Part shown: piece by piece, positions 11,577 to 23,212 of the stretch
Layout: every line of letters starts with the position of its first letter
Position numbering within the stretch: position 1 is the first letter of the stretch
Source of the DNA: Chionoecetes opilio
Lineage: Eukaryota > Arthropoda > Malacostraca > Decapoda > Majidae
Length of the DNA stretch: 64,000 nucleotides
Reading direction: 5' to 3'
Assembly (NCBI GenBank): GCA_016584305.1
Contig: JACEEZ010023664.1
Coordinates: 629,583 to 693,582, forward strand
Translations under genes and position numbers: made by a program
Notes under the pieces: model-generated
Told to the model about the DNA's origin: nothing
The model's input: only the letters and a program-made list of their open reading frames with translations
Databases searched by the model: none

Positions 11577-11700
11577 ATATCACCTACCGTAGATAACACT
11601 TTAGTCGCCACCTGCACTAATGTCGCCAGTCGCCATATATTACAAATTATAGCATCACTACTGATTTGTATGTGCCACAAAAGATGATACACAGTAGTTT
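11577..11700 (+). mobile_element. Single arm of the fold-back element seen at 15424-15705
   Basis: It starts CTACCGTAGATAACACT and continues TAGTCGCCACCTGCACTAATGTCGCC, then ATTTGTATGTGCCAC. The same sequence forms the arms at 15424 and 15589, a scrap lies at 57745-57790, and an end-like piece (reverse: TTAGTGTTATCTACGGTAG) is at 16126-16144. 11175-11576 holds nothing else that I recognise. Confidence 0.55.
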
Positions 11701-11860
11701 ACATCATGACTATAATCTACCCTGTTTCAGCATTGTGTTATGCTTTGTATCTGCAAGTATGGTCTGCAAGTACTGGAGAGGGGACCAGAAATATCCCCAG
11801 GTCGGACAGTCTTCAAGATGTCGACTCGAGGTGTCTTGATACTTCTTCTAGCCTTCTCTC

Positions 11861-12600
11861 CTTAAACTTCTGCAACATTCGCGGCCTTAGATCTAACTTT
11901 CTCTCTGTTGAACATCATCTCTCCTCCTCTAAACCTCATCTTCTTTTCCTCACCGAAACTCAGTTGTCTGTGAGCACTGACAGCAGACCTTTTTCTGTCT
12001 CCTCTTACTGTCTCTATTCTCATTTTAAATCCAAAGCTGGCTGTTGCGTATATGTGCGCAATGACATCACTTGCTCTCGTGCCCACGGCCTTGAATCTTC
12101 CTAATTTTCTACCATCTGGCTTCGACTTCAATGTCACTCTCTTACTAAATTTATCTGTGCTGTATATCTCTCACCTAACTCCTCTGACTATGTAAAATTC
12201 TTTGACTATTTAACATCAAAAGTGGAGCACATCTCATCTCATTTTCCTTTAGCTGAAATTTCCATTCTTGGGGACTTCAATGTTCACCACCAGCTTTGGC
12301 TATCATCTTCTTTCACTGACCAACCTGGTGAACAAGCCTACAACTTTTCTATCCTCCAAGACCTAGAGCAGCTGGTGCAGCACCCTACCCGTATTCCTGA
12401 CCGCCTTGGAGACACGCCCAACATTCTTGATCTTTTCCTAACTACTAACCCTTCTGCTTACTCTGTGAAACTATTCTCTCCGTTGGGTTCCTCCGATCAC
12501 AATCTTATTTCTGTAACCTGTCCTATCGCTCCGGTACCGTCTCGGGACCCACCTAAGCGGAGGTGCTTCTGGCACTTCAACTCAGCTAAGTGGAAGACCT
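11861..12600 (+). pseudogene. LINE endonuclease (APE-type) region
   Basis: SLNFCNIRGLRSNFLSVEHH, then PHLLFLTETQLS and AGCCVYVRNDITCSR, are the first motifs of an APE-like endonuclease, which nicks the target DNA to prime reverse transcription. After a stop at about 12102 the frame resumes with [16 protein letters not shown] (catalytic GDFN), [10 protein letters not shown] and [10 protein letters not shown] (the SDH catalytic histidine). The stop interrupts the middle of the domain, so no functional product is expected from this copy. Confidence 0.88.
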
Positions 12601-12689
12601 AAGGCAGTACTAACTCTGATTTTCCATGGAATGATTACTGCTTCCATGTCAAAGACCCATCTCTTTGTGCAGAGCGCATAACTGAGGTC

Positions 12690-14690
12690 ATAGTTTCTGG
12701 CATGGAGGCGTACATTCCACACACTTTCTCTAATCCTAAAGCCCGTCAACCTTGGTTTAACTCTGCTTGTTCTCATGCTGTCCGAGATAGAGAGGTGGCT
12801 CACAAACGGTACCGTAAGCATCCATCTCCTGAAACTCATGCCCTTTATATTTCTGCCCGTAATCATGCCAAATCTTTACTTCAACTTACCAAAAACTCTT
12901 TCATTCATAGAAAATGTCAAAATCTTTCTGGATCAAATTTCTCTCGTGACTTCTGGCATCTAGCTAATAACATCTCTAACCATTTTTCTTCTTCATCTTT
13001 CCCTCCTATGCTTCACCCAGATGGCTCCACAGCTGTCTCATCTACTTCTAAAGCTGAACTCTTCGCTCAAACCTTTGCTAAAAATTCCACTCTGGTTGAT
13101 GAAGGGCTTGTTCCTCCTTCTCCTCCACCCTCTGACTATATTATGCCTGTCATTAAGATCCTTCGGAATATGGTTTTTTTGCCCTTTCTGGCCTAGATCC
13201 TCAGAAGGCTTACGGTCCTGATGGAGTCCTGCCTATTGTTCTTAAAAACTGTGCTTCTGTGCTTGCACCTTGCCTGGTCAAACTTTTCCGTCTTTGTCTA
13301 TCTACTTCCACCTTTCCTTCTTGCTGGAAGTTTGCTCACATCCAACCTGTTCCTAAGAAGGGTGACCGTTCTAATCCTTCAAACTACCGTCCTATAGCTT
13401 TGACTTCCTGCCTTTCTAAAGTTTTTGAATCTATACTTAATAAGAAGATTCTTAAGCATCTGTCTGCTCACAATCTTCTATCTGATTGTCAGTACGGTTT
13501 CCGTAAAGGGCGATCTACTGGCGATCTTCTAGCTTTCCTAACTGAATCTTGGTCATCCTCCTTTAGGGGTTTCGGTGAAACTTTTCCTGTTGCCCTTGAC
13601 ATATCAAAAGCTTTTGATAGAGTCTGGCACAAATCTTTATTTCCAAACTACCCTCATTCGGTTTCTATCCTTCTCTCTGTACCTTCATTTTAAGTTTCCT
13701 TTCAAAACGTTCTATTGCAGCTACTGTAGACGGACATTGTTTTTTTCTCCTAAATCTATCAATAGTGGTGTTCCCAGGGTTCTGTCCTATCACCCACTCT
13801 CTTTCTATTATTCATTAATGATCTTCTAAGTCTAACTCAAAGCCTATTCACTCCTCGCTGATTGATTCTACCCTGCATTTTTCAACGTCGTTTATTAGAC
13901 GTCCAACTCAACAGGAACTAGTGATTCATGGAGAGATGCCACCGAGCGCCTAACTTCTGATCTTTCTATAATTTTGATTGGGGAAAAGCAAACCTTGTTT
14001 TTTTTCAATGCCTCAAAACCCAATTTCTTCACCTATCTACTCGACAAAACCTACCAGATAACTATCCCCTCTTCTTCAATGACACTCAAATGTCTCCCTT
14101 TTTCTACAATGAACATTCTAGGACTATCCTTTACTAAAAATCTGAACTGGAATCTCACATCTCATCTCTTGCTAAAACAGCTTCTAGAAGTTAGGTGTCC
14201 TGTGGCGTCTGCGTCCTTTTTTTTCTCCTCCCAATTGCTTGCTCTCTAAAAAGGGCCTTATCCGCCCATGTATGGAGTATGTCTCACTGTTTGGGGAGGA
14301 TCCACTCATACAGCTCTCCTAAACAGGGTTGAGTCAAAAGCTTTTCGTCTCATCAACTCCTCTCCTCTGACTGACTGTCTTCAATCTTTAAATCACCGCT
14401 GCAATGTTGCTTCTCTTGTTCTCTTCTACCGATATTTTCATGCTCACTGCTCTTCTGAACTTGCTAACTGCATGCCTCCCCCACTCCCGCGGCCTCGCTG
14501 CACAAGACTTTCTACTCATTCTCATCCGTATTCTGTCCATCTTCCTAATGCAAGAGTTAATCAGTATCTTTACTCTTTCATCCCTTTCACTGGTAAACTC
14601 TGGAACTCTCTTCCTGTTTCTATTTTTCCACTTTCCTATGACTTAAATCTTTTCAAAAGAAGAGCAACAAGACACCTCCCGAACTAAATT
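12690..14690 (+). pseudogene. LINE reverse transcriptase and C-terminal region
   Basis: ARQPWFNSACSHAVRDREVA and SFIHRKCQNLSGSN lead into the polymerase: KAYGPDGV (13206), FAHIQPVPKKGDRSNPSNYRPIALTS, YGFRKGRSTGDLLAF and VALDISKAFDRVWH (first catalytic Asp). The YADD position near 13860 reads as a disrupted HSS-LIDSTLHF stretch. NILGLSFTKNLNW and a VWGGSTHTALLNRVESKAF segment follow, ending KLWNSLPVSIF. Frame breaks lie near 13190, 13650, 13830 and 14250. Length and order match jockey/X-type elements. Confidence 0.88.
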
Positions 14691-14805
14691 GGCTCACCCC
14701 TCTGTTTTTATATTATTCTCTTACTGTCTTCTTTATAGGGACTGGCAACTAAGCGGGCTTTGTGTTACCTATTTTTGTTGTGCCCTTGGCCAGTTCCTTG
14801 TTAAG

Positions 14806-14839
<34 letters not shown>

Positions 14840-14841
<2 letters not shown>

Positions 14842-15423
14842 CTTCGTGCGATGCCAACCGCGGGAGGACAATCAGAACATAAACACTAGCTGGCGACTTT
14901 AGTGTAGCCCGTTACCAACGGCGCCACGTACTCTGTTTTATTTTGTAATTTGTTCATTTATAGCCATAATATGACACAGATGAAGACACAAAAAGCGCAT
15001 TTTTGTGACGTTCACCACCCTGGTCCAGTCCAGTTTAGACCGGTCCAGGCTGGACTGATGCTCGCGAAAATACATCGAGACTGGCCCCGTCCCATTCGTC
15101 ATTCCTATTGGCTGGGGGATCGAGTGGGCGGTCCTCCGGGCAGAAATGCAAACATTTTTAAAAAGCGCACGTTTTCGAGGACTGTACTGGAGGCAGCAGG
15201 CATCCATCTTGTCAACATCCTAATTATTAATTTGACCTCAGGTAATAAGTAATAACCTCGTTGGCATACGAGAGGTGAACCGTGGTCATCATTCTGTGTG
15301 TGATGAGAGTCAGGTTTATAAATCACTGGACGAAGAAACAGTCCCAGCAACACAATATTGCAAGACCTTCTCAATGGGAAGTCAAGTTGCAGGGATGACT
15401 ATAAAAATTGAATGATGAAATCT
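14840..15423. other. No gene; inverted-repeat-like scraps
   Basis: 15025-15060 (CCAGTCCAGTTTAGACCGGTCCAGGCTGG) resembles 15855-15990 (GGTCCAACCTGG..., CCAGTCCAGACCGGG), suggesting pieces of one repeat on both sides of the fold-back element at 15424. No coding frame with known motifs is present. Confidence 0.4.
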
Positions 15424-15705
15424 CATTTCATTTACCGTCAATAACATTATCTATAGTCGCCACTGCACTAATGTCGCAGGGGGACATAATTATATTACGA
15501 GTTTTTGCATCACTACAGACTTGTATGTGCCACTGAACAGTACAGTGCACAGTACGTAGTTTACATTATCTACATAACACTATATACATGTCTTCAGTGA
15601 CACATATACAATTAAGTCTGTAGTGATGCTAAAATGTGTAATATATGGTGCCTGGTGACATTAGTGCAGTGGCGACTATAGTGTTGTTGACGGTACATTC
15701 ATTTC
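15424..15705. mobile_element. Fold-back element with about 115-bp arms
   Basis: The left arm 15424-15540 (ATTTACCGTCAATAACATT... TAGTCGCCACTGCACTAATGTC... CATCACTACAGACTTGTATG) is matched as a reverse complement at 15589-15705. The loop is about 48 bases. Related single-arm sequence is at 11577. No coding sequence. Confidence 0.75.
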
Positions 15706-16360
15706 CAAAGATGTTATTTCAACAAATTGCGAATATTGTAATTTTTCGTGAAATTACTATAGTCTTATGGTCGACCATCATGGTGTTTCATGTCTTATCA
15801 GGGCACGAGAAGCTCCTGGTCGTCTTCCCCGCTGACTGTAGTGCGCATGCCAGTTCTCCCCACACTGGTCCAACCTGGTCTTGCTCGCTGGGTTGGACCA
15901 GAGTAGACTGGGCTGGAACGGTCCAATCCGCCTCGCAAAAACAGTGTCCGCCCGGGACTGAGCCAGTCCAGACCGGGCTAGAACGGTCGCGAAAATGCGC
16001 TAAAAATGACACAGACTCTCCAGATAGACCTTTCTAACTTTCCCTTGAAATCATGAATGTAGAATTGTAAGTATTAACGCCACCAGACGTCTGTACATCG
16101 AAAAGAAACGTTGTCCTGGCGAATTTAGTGTTATCTACGGTAGAGTAAATTTCACTTCGTTCCCTTCATACACGCTGTTTATTACTTCCACCACCTTTGT
16201 ATCTACTCTCTAATGTGTCTCAGACTCTCAGTAATATTTCCTCTGTTGCATCCATCCTCTGTTTTCCATCTGTAATGCTATAAATTATTCTTCCAAACTC
16301 CAGTAATATTGTAGGTCCGATCCGATCCGATGGTGTTTGGGGTATAGACTTATCAACGGC
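15706..16360. other. Interspersed-repeat scraps, no gene
   Basis: 16008-16070 (CACAGACTCTCCAGATAGACC... TATTAACGCCACC) recurs at 48727-48797 and 48908-48990, so it belongs to a repeat family. A short (TCCGA)n run is at 16318-16330. Nothing coding was recognised. Confidence 0.5.
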
Positions 16361-16552
16361 ACCCCTCAGTGTTGGCTGAAGTCATCACCCCTAGGAGGCG
16401 GAGCACAAACCCCCGGCTAACACCCGGTACCTATTCACTGCTGGGTGGACAGGGGCTCGGGTTTTAAGAAGACCGCCCGTCTGTCTTCGCTCCGCCCGGG
16501 GATCGAACCCGGGACTTCTCGGTTGTGGGCCGAGCGTGCTAACCCTTAGGCG
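16361..16552 (-). mobile_element. tRNA-derived SINE, type 1
   Basis: On the minus strand the head reads GGTTAGCACGCTCGGCCC...GGGTTCGATCCCCGGGCGG, a tRNA-like segment with an A-box-like start and a B box (GGTTCGATCC) for RNA polymerase III. The body then contains TTAAAACCCGAGCCCCTGTC and CACCCAGCAGTGAAT. The same unit lies in one LTR of the BEL element (39085-39318), and fragments lie at 2478 and 54500. Confidence 0.85.
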
Positions 16553-16853
16553 GGGTTCACACTACACGTTTTTGCTGTCCGTGTCTACGTGGGCGTGGCG
16601 ATCAGTGACATCACAGTGACGTCACCCCGTCACTCCCGCAGCCCGCGGAGAAAGAATTGGGAGCTCCGAATAATGTGAGCCTGGACGCGAGTCTCAAGGT
16701 CAGTGACGTCATCACTGCTCCAGCAACGTGGTGGTTGTAGCCTGGTTCACACTACACAGGCAGGGAGTGACGTCACTGTGACATACTGTGACGTCACTGA
16801 TGACAAGACGCACGTAGACTACGGACAGCAAAAACGTGAAGTGTGAACCAGGC
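16553..16853. mobile_element. PIF/Harbinger-like MITE
   Basis: The left end GGGGTTCACACTACACGTTTTTGC and right end CAAAAACGTGAAGTGTGAACC are inverted repeats of about 40 bases, extending through GCTGTCCGTGTCTACGTG and its complement. TTCACACT-type ends are typical of Harbinger elements. A second internal copy of the end (CCTGGTTCACACTACAC at 16742) suggests two fused or nested copies. The flanks read TTA on the left and CTA on the right, so the expected 3-bp duplication is imperfect. It abuts the SINE directly. Confidence 0.75.
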
Positions 16854-17921
16854 CTACACTACGGAGTTCCCTTACGTATGCGCAAGATATACAAAAGTTG
16901 TTATATGTGAAGTTGTTATTATAAATATAAGTAATAATTATAAATAAATAAAAATTAAATAAATAACAAAATATAAATCATAAATAAAAGTAGAATATTA
17001 TAAATAAAAGTTGTTATTATTTATATGTGTTTAAATAGTAACTATTTACTGACTTTGGATGGAATGTTTACATTTTCCGCCGCTCCGGTTACCAACTACC
17101 AAATTTGCCGTCTTTGTTTAGTTGGGATCCTTACCAGGTTGGGAAGTTCTTGGTTCACGAAAATAATGACTGTGAAATTAGATATCTTTGTTAGTAAAGA
17201 GTAAGGACTGTTACCAGGTTGGTAAGGCTTTTGGTTAGGGCGCTTACCATAGGGATATGAAATCGGCCCTCAGTGTGTATTACAGCGCCCAGTAGGGCGA
17301 AACAATTTTAGGGGCCTGCAGAAGCACTGCAGGCCAGGAACACCGCAGGAGTGTGCCTACTCCTAGCGGCGCCACAAAGGTGACACGTCTTGAAGAAACT
17401 ACGGCATTTTATTAGTGTCTTTGGACCAACCAAAGACTACTGTATACTGGACTTGCTACTCGTGCCCCGCGCCAACCTGCCCATGACCAGTGGAGGCCAG
17501 TTTTGCGACTCCTGACATTTTCAGGAAATCCTGACAATTTTCGAAATCATACCAAACAAAATAGGTATTACTGTTGTGTAAACAGGGAGGAATAACCACT
17601 ATGTAGTTGTGATTACGTGAATGGAGAAGAACTGAGAGAAGAAGAATTAATTAGCCACGTACGCCACTAAATAGTAGACATTTTAAATGTAAACATAAGT
17701 AAATGAACGAAGTTTATAAATGGATGTATAATATGGATGTAAATAGAAACTCATTTCTTACCAAACTCATCTTTGTTTGGGGCTAACACAACAAATCAGA
17801 AGACCATGTTGTCATTAGGAATTGTGTTGCCACAGGGCTCTGTAAAATTAGACAAATTGAGGAAAAAATCTACTTAATATTTGCTAAAATTGAATAGGGT
17901 TAGGTAGATTGTACTCAAATG
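16854..17921. other. No recognisable feature
   Basis: AT-rich, with an ATAAATA-rich stretch at 16915-17040 and otherwise unique sequence. No coding frame above 60 codons with motifs and no inverted repeats noted. Confidence 0.5.
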
Positions 17922-18163
17922 ATCACTGCCGTTGTGCATTTAGCGTACAGGGGACTCTTGGGAACAATTTGAGACCATTGCCAGCCTTGGCGCTTTTTGC
18001 ATAAATAAATTCACTTTTTACCAGGGGATGGGGGGGGGGGTTGCTGTCGGGGGCAAAGCCCCACCTAAAATTGCTGTCGTTGTGCATTTAGCATACAGGA
18101 GACTCTTAGGAACAATTTGAGACCATTTCCAGCCTTGCCGCTTTCGCGTGAATAAATGTCATT
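17922..18163. repeat. Tandem duplication of a unit of about 146 bp
   Basis: GTTGTGCATTTAGCGTACAG... GAGACCATTGCCAGCCTTGG...ATAAATAAATTCAC at about 17930-18012 recurs at about 18076-18163 with roughly ten differences. A third partial echo (GCCGTTGTTCACATGAATAAATG) is at 18281. A GGGG run separates the first two units. Confidence 0.75.
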
Positions 18164-18321
18164 TTTACCCCTTCTATTTGGGGTATTTAAGGGTTAAAGC
18201 CCCGGCTACGCTCCGGCAGCAATGCTGATATTTAATGTCTGAGGGTCGATCTTGATATTCATGATGTCAAACCTTTTGCCGTTGTTCACATGAATAAATG
18301 CTCTGGTCTCCCGTTCTAGAT

Positions 18322-18375
18322 GGTGTAGATTTCTTCATTCTGAGTATTTTGAACCCCATTACTCATGGCGCAATG
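18322..18375. repeat. Interspersed repeat shared with 59870-59945 in inverse orientation
   Basis: GTGTAGATTTCTTCATTCTGAGTATTTTGAACCCCATT is matched on the opposite strand at 59893-59933. The second copy is inside the TIR element 59080-61852, so this is probably a fragment of a related element. Confidence 0.6.
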
Positions 18376-18611
18376 GACCCGGCTACTCTACTTGAGGTAA
18401 GGATTGATTTGACATCTTCAAGCCTCATATAGTTGGGCAGTGATGTTGATTTTTCTATGTGAACAGTATTTTTTATGATACAGCCAATTTAAGTACAGGA
18501 AAATGTATACGCTCTAAAACGACTGGCGCCATGTTGTGACGTCACTAGCGAAGACAACAGAGCAAAACAGCTGTGAAGCGGCCGCTACTATATGTACTAC
18601 CTACTAATACA

Positions 18612-19193
18612 CCAACTTGCATTACCCCTACTACCGCAAGATGACCAGTAATCCTCCTTCAAGGGATGTAGTAGGTATTCACTGTGTTTGTGAATATGTA
18701 AGTTGTAGTTTATAAGGAAAAAGTGGATAGACAGAGATGAGTGGCCCGTGACACCTGACAAGTGATGACTTCTGGGATCGGCATTCCTTATAGGGAGCTT
18801 AAATGAACCTGCAATGACATGTAAAGCTAGACAGATAGACGAACTCTAGAGGAACAGTAGAAATGTATGGCTTTCTTTCCCCACATAAGACAAAACATAC
18901 ACCCTTCGTCACTCTACTCACCACTACAACCTTTACTAACCATACATTTCTACCTTTCCTCTATGAGTTCGTCTATCTGTCTAGCTGTACATGTCATTGC
19001 AGGTTCATTAAGCTCCCTATAAGGAATGCCGATCCCAGAGTCATCACTGTCTGGTGTCACGGGCACTATCTCTGTCTATCCACTTTTTCCTTATAAACTA
19101 CAACTTACATATTCACAACACAGTGAATACCTACTACATCACTTGAAGGAGGATTACTGGTCATCTTGCAGTAGTAGGGGTAATGCAAGTTAG
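18612..19193. mobile_element. Fold-back element with arms of about 260 bp
   Basis: The left arm begins AACTTGCATTACCCCTACTAC, and the right arm ends with its complement, GTAGTAGGGGTAATGCAAGTT. Between them the arms match through TATTCACTGTG, TATAAGGAAAAAGTGGATAGACAGAGAT, GGGATCGGCATTCCTTATAGGGAGCTT and AGACAGATAGACGAACTC. The centre (18880-18935) is unpaired. Small indels show some age. There is no coding sequence; an open frame at 18863-19096 is simply the right arm. Confidence 0.88.
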
Positions 19194-20516
19194 TAAGGTT
19201 AGTTAGGTTAGTAAAATAAACTATAATTTTACAAGTTAGGTTAGTAATATTTTTTATGGGGGTCTCGCTATGAGGTATTAGTGAGATAAGGTTAGGTTAG
19301 GTTATAGTGAGGTTAGATTAGTAATATTAAACATATTATATTTTTGAGGGGGTCCTAGGGGGATCTTTCGTTAGATTTAAGGAGGAGGTAGGGGGGGGAA
19401 GGCGCCGGCCATCTCCCCACTTTATAATTACAGCTTTATGAAGTACTTATCTGAAGCCGGTTCTGTATGAAGGGTCATGGTTTTTTTAGGAAAAAACACT
19501 CATTAATAACTGCGTGGCTGGGATCGAGCGAGCTCTAGAATATTTTTACCGTAAACTCACACTGCGTGTTTGTATACTTAATAAAAATGTAGAAAAACAA
19601 CGCAGCCTGTCTCATCCCACTCAAAGCCTGGCATAGTGTTCCACTTCTCGCAACTTTTCACAGCTCAGTTTAAAGCCCCACTGCTACAATCTCTGGCAAG
19701 TTACTTACGTGCCATATTACATACATCAAATGCGTCTTCAACAAGCAATAGTAATGAATTTTCCTTCAACGAGAAATCACGGCCTGCAGCCATCACTACT
19801 TTTTCCCTTTTTCTTGTCTTTATGGCACTAGTTTGAACACATATCTGTGGAGTTTTTAATTTTGGTGTTTTTGCACATTAGCACAAACAGCTAATATGTT
19901 CTTTTGTCTGGGAACATGTTGAACATAGATAAGGATTACTGCGGTCTGCTAGAGAACTCAAAAACAAGCCGATCAGCTGATCAGTGAGATCTGAGTTTGC
20001 GCACTACGCTCACAACCATCACCACGCGTTCCGCCGTGTGTGATATTTTGGCCCCAAACCCATATATTTCATTTATGGTGCATTTCTCAGCAAAAAGAAT
20101 ATGAGTACAGTGATATGTAGCCTATATTGCACCCAAAGCTTCATAATACTCCGTGTTTTAGGTGTGGTAAACTGGGTCCATTGAAAATATTGCAATAGTG
20201 TTACATGTAGCTACTAACGAAAATCTAACGTTATTTCAGCCAGAAACGGTTTTGAAAGGCAGAATGTTTTTTTTCGCTAGCAGTAAACCCGCCAGAGTTC
20301 TCGCTAGTCTGTGGATGATAAATTTTCTCGCCAATCAGCTGATTCCCTTTTCAGGCCTAATTTCTTATTTCAGCTAATGAAAAATAGTTTGGGTAGTGTT
20401 AGATGCTTGTCCAAGGCAGTACGTGAATCATAAGTGCAACCAAATGAAAGTAGGTGTTCACGGGCAGGTGACGCGGTCACATTGCTAGAACTTTTAATTA
20501 TTGTTTTGGATCACAT
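19194..20516. other. No gene; short interstitial GGTTAG runs
   Basis: 19195-19325 has scattered TTAGGTTAG motifs, similar to the arthropod telomere word TTAGG but far too irregular for a telomeric tract. The rest is AT-rich with no recognisable family. Confidence 0.5.
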
Positions 20517-20790
20517 GAAGATTCGCCACCCCAATTTTACCACCTGAAGATCTGCCACCCTAGTCTTGCCCAACCTTTTATCCACTTATTGACATTGGCA
20601 CAACACTCCATATTGACCAATACTATCAGGACATAACTGGGGGGGGCGCCCCCCCTGACCCCCACTAGTTCACCAACCTAACCTGGACATAGGTTACGTA
20701 ACCTAACCTAACTGGGTTATTAAACCACTCGCCCACATGAAGATCAGTCACCCCACGTGTAGTTGAGGTGGTGGATCTTCATGTGATCCA
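20517..20790. repeat. Short element with terminal inverted repeats and an iterated motif
   Basis: TGGATCACATGAAGATTCGCCACC at 20517-20540 is inverted at 20769-20790 (GGTGGATCTTCATGTGATCCA). Related copies of the inner motif (TGAAGATCTGCCACC near 20553, ATGAAGATCAGTCACC near 20737) lie inside. A GC hairpin GGGGGGCGCCCCCC is at 20641-20656. The block around 20620-20720 recurs at 60870-60985. Confidence 0.65.
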
Positions 20791-21180
20791 TTTTTTTTAA
20801 CCGACTGTTAGCATATTCTAATTTCTTACAAGGAGGGAAATTTCGGGGTGGGGGTGGGCATGGCCCCCTTGGCAAAGGAGGCTATATGTGCTGGGAAGTC
20901 TTTTCCTTCAAATATCCTAACCTATCCTAATGGCCGTGTCTCACGAGCGATATTTCCGGCATCTGTTGGTATTTTCCTACCATTTGATGCCCGTAGTGGT
21001 GGCAAAAAGTGCGCGTGTTATCACACGGTGTTTCGAGCCGGGACCCACGACCAAAACAAACACAATTGATCGTGCAAAAAGAATTGGTCTGGCTGCTATT
21101 GGCCTCAATTTGTGTGTTTTGGCACATGTGCCAAAATATGCCAAGATTGGTAATTTCTCATTATTTCACTGAAATGTATA

Positions 21181-22585
21181 CAGTAAACCCTCTCTAATTC
21201 GAACCCGTATAATTCAAACTTCTGATAATTTGACCTGTTTCAGGCCCAGTTCAAATTTTTCAACAACTTTCCATTATCCAAACTGAAGTTAGAATTGTCT
21301 GCCCATTGTTCGAATTGTCGGAGTTTTCTGCAGCATCTTCCACCTCCTCTGTGCCATCCATTTCGTTAGCTGTCTCCACATCGCCTCCAACACATTAAAC
21401 ACCTCAAGCACTGAAGACCTTACCTTGCATATCCCCAGAGTGACACCACTGTTGCGTTCAGTAGCGGTCACCCCCCTTCCCCGAACCCTCCCTACTGAAC
21501 GATATAAACTGGTCTTCACAATACATTTTGCTGCCAAGATAGCAGCTGCCGAAATATATTTCTGTGGCTATTCTTACTGCTGCAGAATAACTTACTGATG
21601 ACCCTGTATTTGATGCAGCAGAAGTTATAGCAGCAATAAATTAAATATTAAGGAGGCAAGAAGAGGAGAGTCTTTCTAGTGCCCTTTGTCTACATATCCT
21701 TATTGTGGCGCGAGCTGGCATCCAGTAGCGATCCACCTCCCAGCTGGGCTGTAAGAACATAAGAAAATAAGGAAGCCACAAGAGGCCGTGAGGCCTACAC
21801 GTGGTAGTTCCTGTCACCTAACACTACCTACATCCACCTTTCATCCCCATCCATGAACCTATCCAGCTCCCCTTTAAAGCTCCCTAATGACTCTGCACTA
21901 ACTACCTGTCTACTGAGACCATTCCATTCGTTCACCACCCTATTTGTGAACCAGTTTTTCCCTATTTCCTTTCTAAATCTATGCTTTTCCAGCTTGAATC
22001 CGTTACTTCTTGTTCTACCCTGGTTAAAAGCCGTAAGAACTTTTCCTACCTCTCCTTTATTAAATCCCTTTATCCACTTAAAAACTTCTATCAGATCGCC
22101 CCTTACTCTGCGTCTCCCGAGTGAGTGTAATTTTAATAACTTCAATCTCCTCTCATAACTAAAGTTACACATCCCTTGTATCATTTTGGTCATCCTTCTC
22201 TGCACTGTTTCTAACAACACTATATCCATCCTGTAATATGGAGAATAGCTGTAGTGCGGCGGCAGCATGCGCCAGGCATACTGTATGCTGACGTCACAGT
22301 GCGCCTGAGTATACACCTGTGCGCGTTGCCTTACTTAACGCAGCCCTTGCCTGAAGACGCTATCAGTGACGCCTGAGTGCTCAGTGTGCAGTAGTATTGC
22401 ACTTTAAGACTTCAGTATTAGCCATGTTTTAGTGAGTACAAGTACTACAATCTGTGCTGTTTTGGCATGTTTTAGTGAGTTCTTATTGTGTGAAAGGGCT
22501 AGAGGTAACCATCGGATAATTTGAACTTTCGGATAATTCGACCCAGGTCTCCCCCGAATTAGTTTGAATTATAGAAGGTTTACTG
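21181..22585. mobile_element. Tigger/pogo-like non-autonomous element
   Basis: It starts CAGTAAACCCTCTCTAATTCGAAC and ends GAATTATAGAAGGTTTACTG, with TA on both sides. Subterminal ATAATTCGAA-type motifs are repeated. A LINE fragment lies inside at 21749-22245. No transposase frame was found, so the element depends on one in trans. Confidence 0.85.
21749..22245 (-). pseudogene. LINE C-terminal coding fragment and 3' end
   Basis: The minus strand has one open frame: YSPYYRMDIVLLETVQRRMT, MIQGMCNFSYERRLKLLKLH, RRRVRGDLIEVFKWIKGFNK and a WFTNRVVNEWNGLSRQVVSA segment. This is the C-terminal, post-polymerase region of a CR1/Jockey-type LINE that is common in decapod genomes (from memory). The 3' end, CTTGTGGCTTCCTTATTTTCTTATG, matches sequence in the palindrome at 24279-24362. 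The polymerase itself is absent, as usual after 5' truncation during insertion. Confidence 0.8.
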
Positions 22586-22806
22586 TAGTTCGTACGAAGT
22601 CTTGCGTGGCGTCGGCTGCTTCAAGATGTAAACAAAGATGCCAGTACTGGTAGGAGAGACGATCATGCGCGACTCCACGTTTGCTACCAAAAGATGCCCG
22701 TATCAGGCATCAAATGGTAGCAAAATATCAAAAGATGCCGGAAAAAAGAGTCCGTGTGACAAGGCCTTACTTAATTCAAATAATTATCGGGGTTTTTCTG
22801 CCGCAG

Positions 22807-23175
22807 TAAGGCCCCGTTCACATCTTCACGACTCACGGCGGCGACCAGTCACGACTTGCTGAGTCATGCTGTGTCGGCGCCGGTTGTCATGTGGGTCGGC
22901 GTCAGACCCAGACCGTCGCCGTCGGGTCGTGGGAGTCGTAAAGCGGGGGGTCCCGACTGTGTGGTGCATGCTCTGAGTCTATACACTCAGGGCGGGTCTG
23001 CGCCTCAAACATTTAACGGAAAAAGTCGGCTCCGTGCTGGGACTCGTCGCCGAAGGGTCCAAGTCTGGCGCTGATGAGTCGGGGCCGTACTGCGACCAGT
23101 CGGGACCGTGCTGCGACTGGAGCACGTGTTATTTTAGCGTGGAAAAGATCGATCTTTCCCACGCTTTCTCCCTAT

Positions 23176-23212
<37 letters not shown>

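Larger units (their letters stand above)
11780..14839 (+). mobile_element. Near full-length Jockey-like LINE with poly(A) tail
   Basis: The order is short 5' region, endonuclease, reverse transcriptase, C-terminal region, 3' untranslated region (CTTTATAGGGACTGGC... CCTTGGCCAGTTCC) and a 29-base A tail ending at 14839. Truncated copies of its 3' end occur at 6405, 25590 and 36880 in this window, so the family has been active in this genome. At least five frame breaks and a damaged catalytic box show that this copy is dead. Its target duplication was not found. Confidence 0.9.

Noticed and set aside
15025..15990. CRISPR-like direct repeats
   Set aside because: Only imperfect, unevenly spaced inverted copies of CCAGTCCAG-type words; a eukaryotic repeat context.
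11580..16145. One large transposon spanning the Jockey-like LINE, bounded by CTACCGTAGATAACACT ends
   Set aside because: The two end-like sequences are in inverted orientation and suggestive, but this motif also belongs to the small fold-back family at 11577 and 15424, so two separate small copies are simpler.
19194..19330. Interstitial telomere repeat
   Set aside because: TTAGG-like words are few, irregular and mixed; not a telomeric array.
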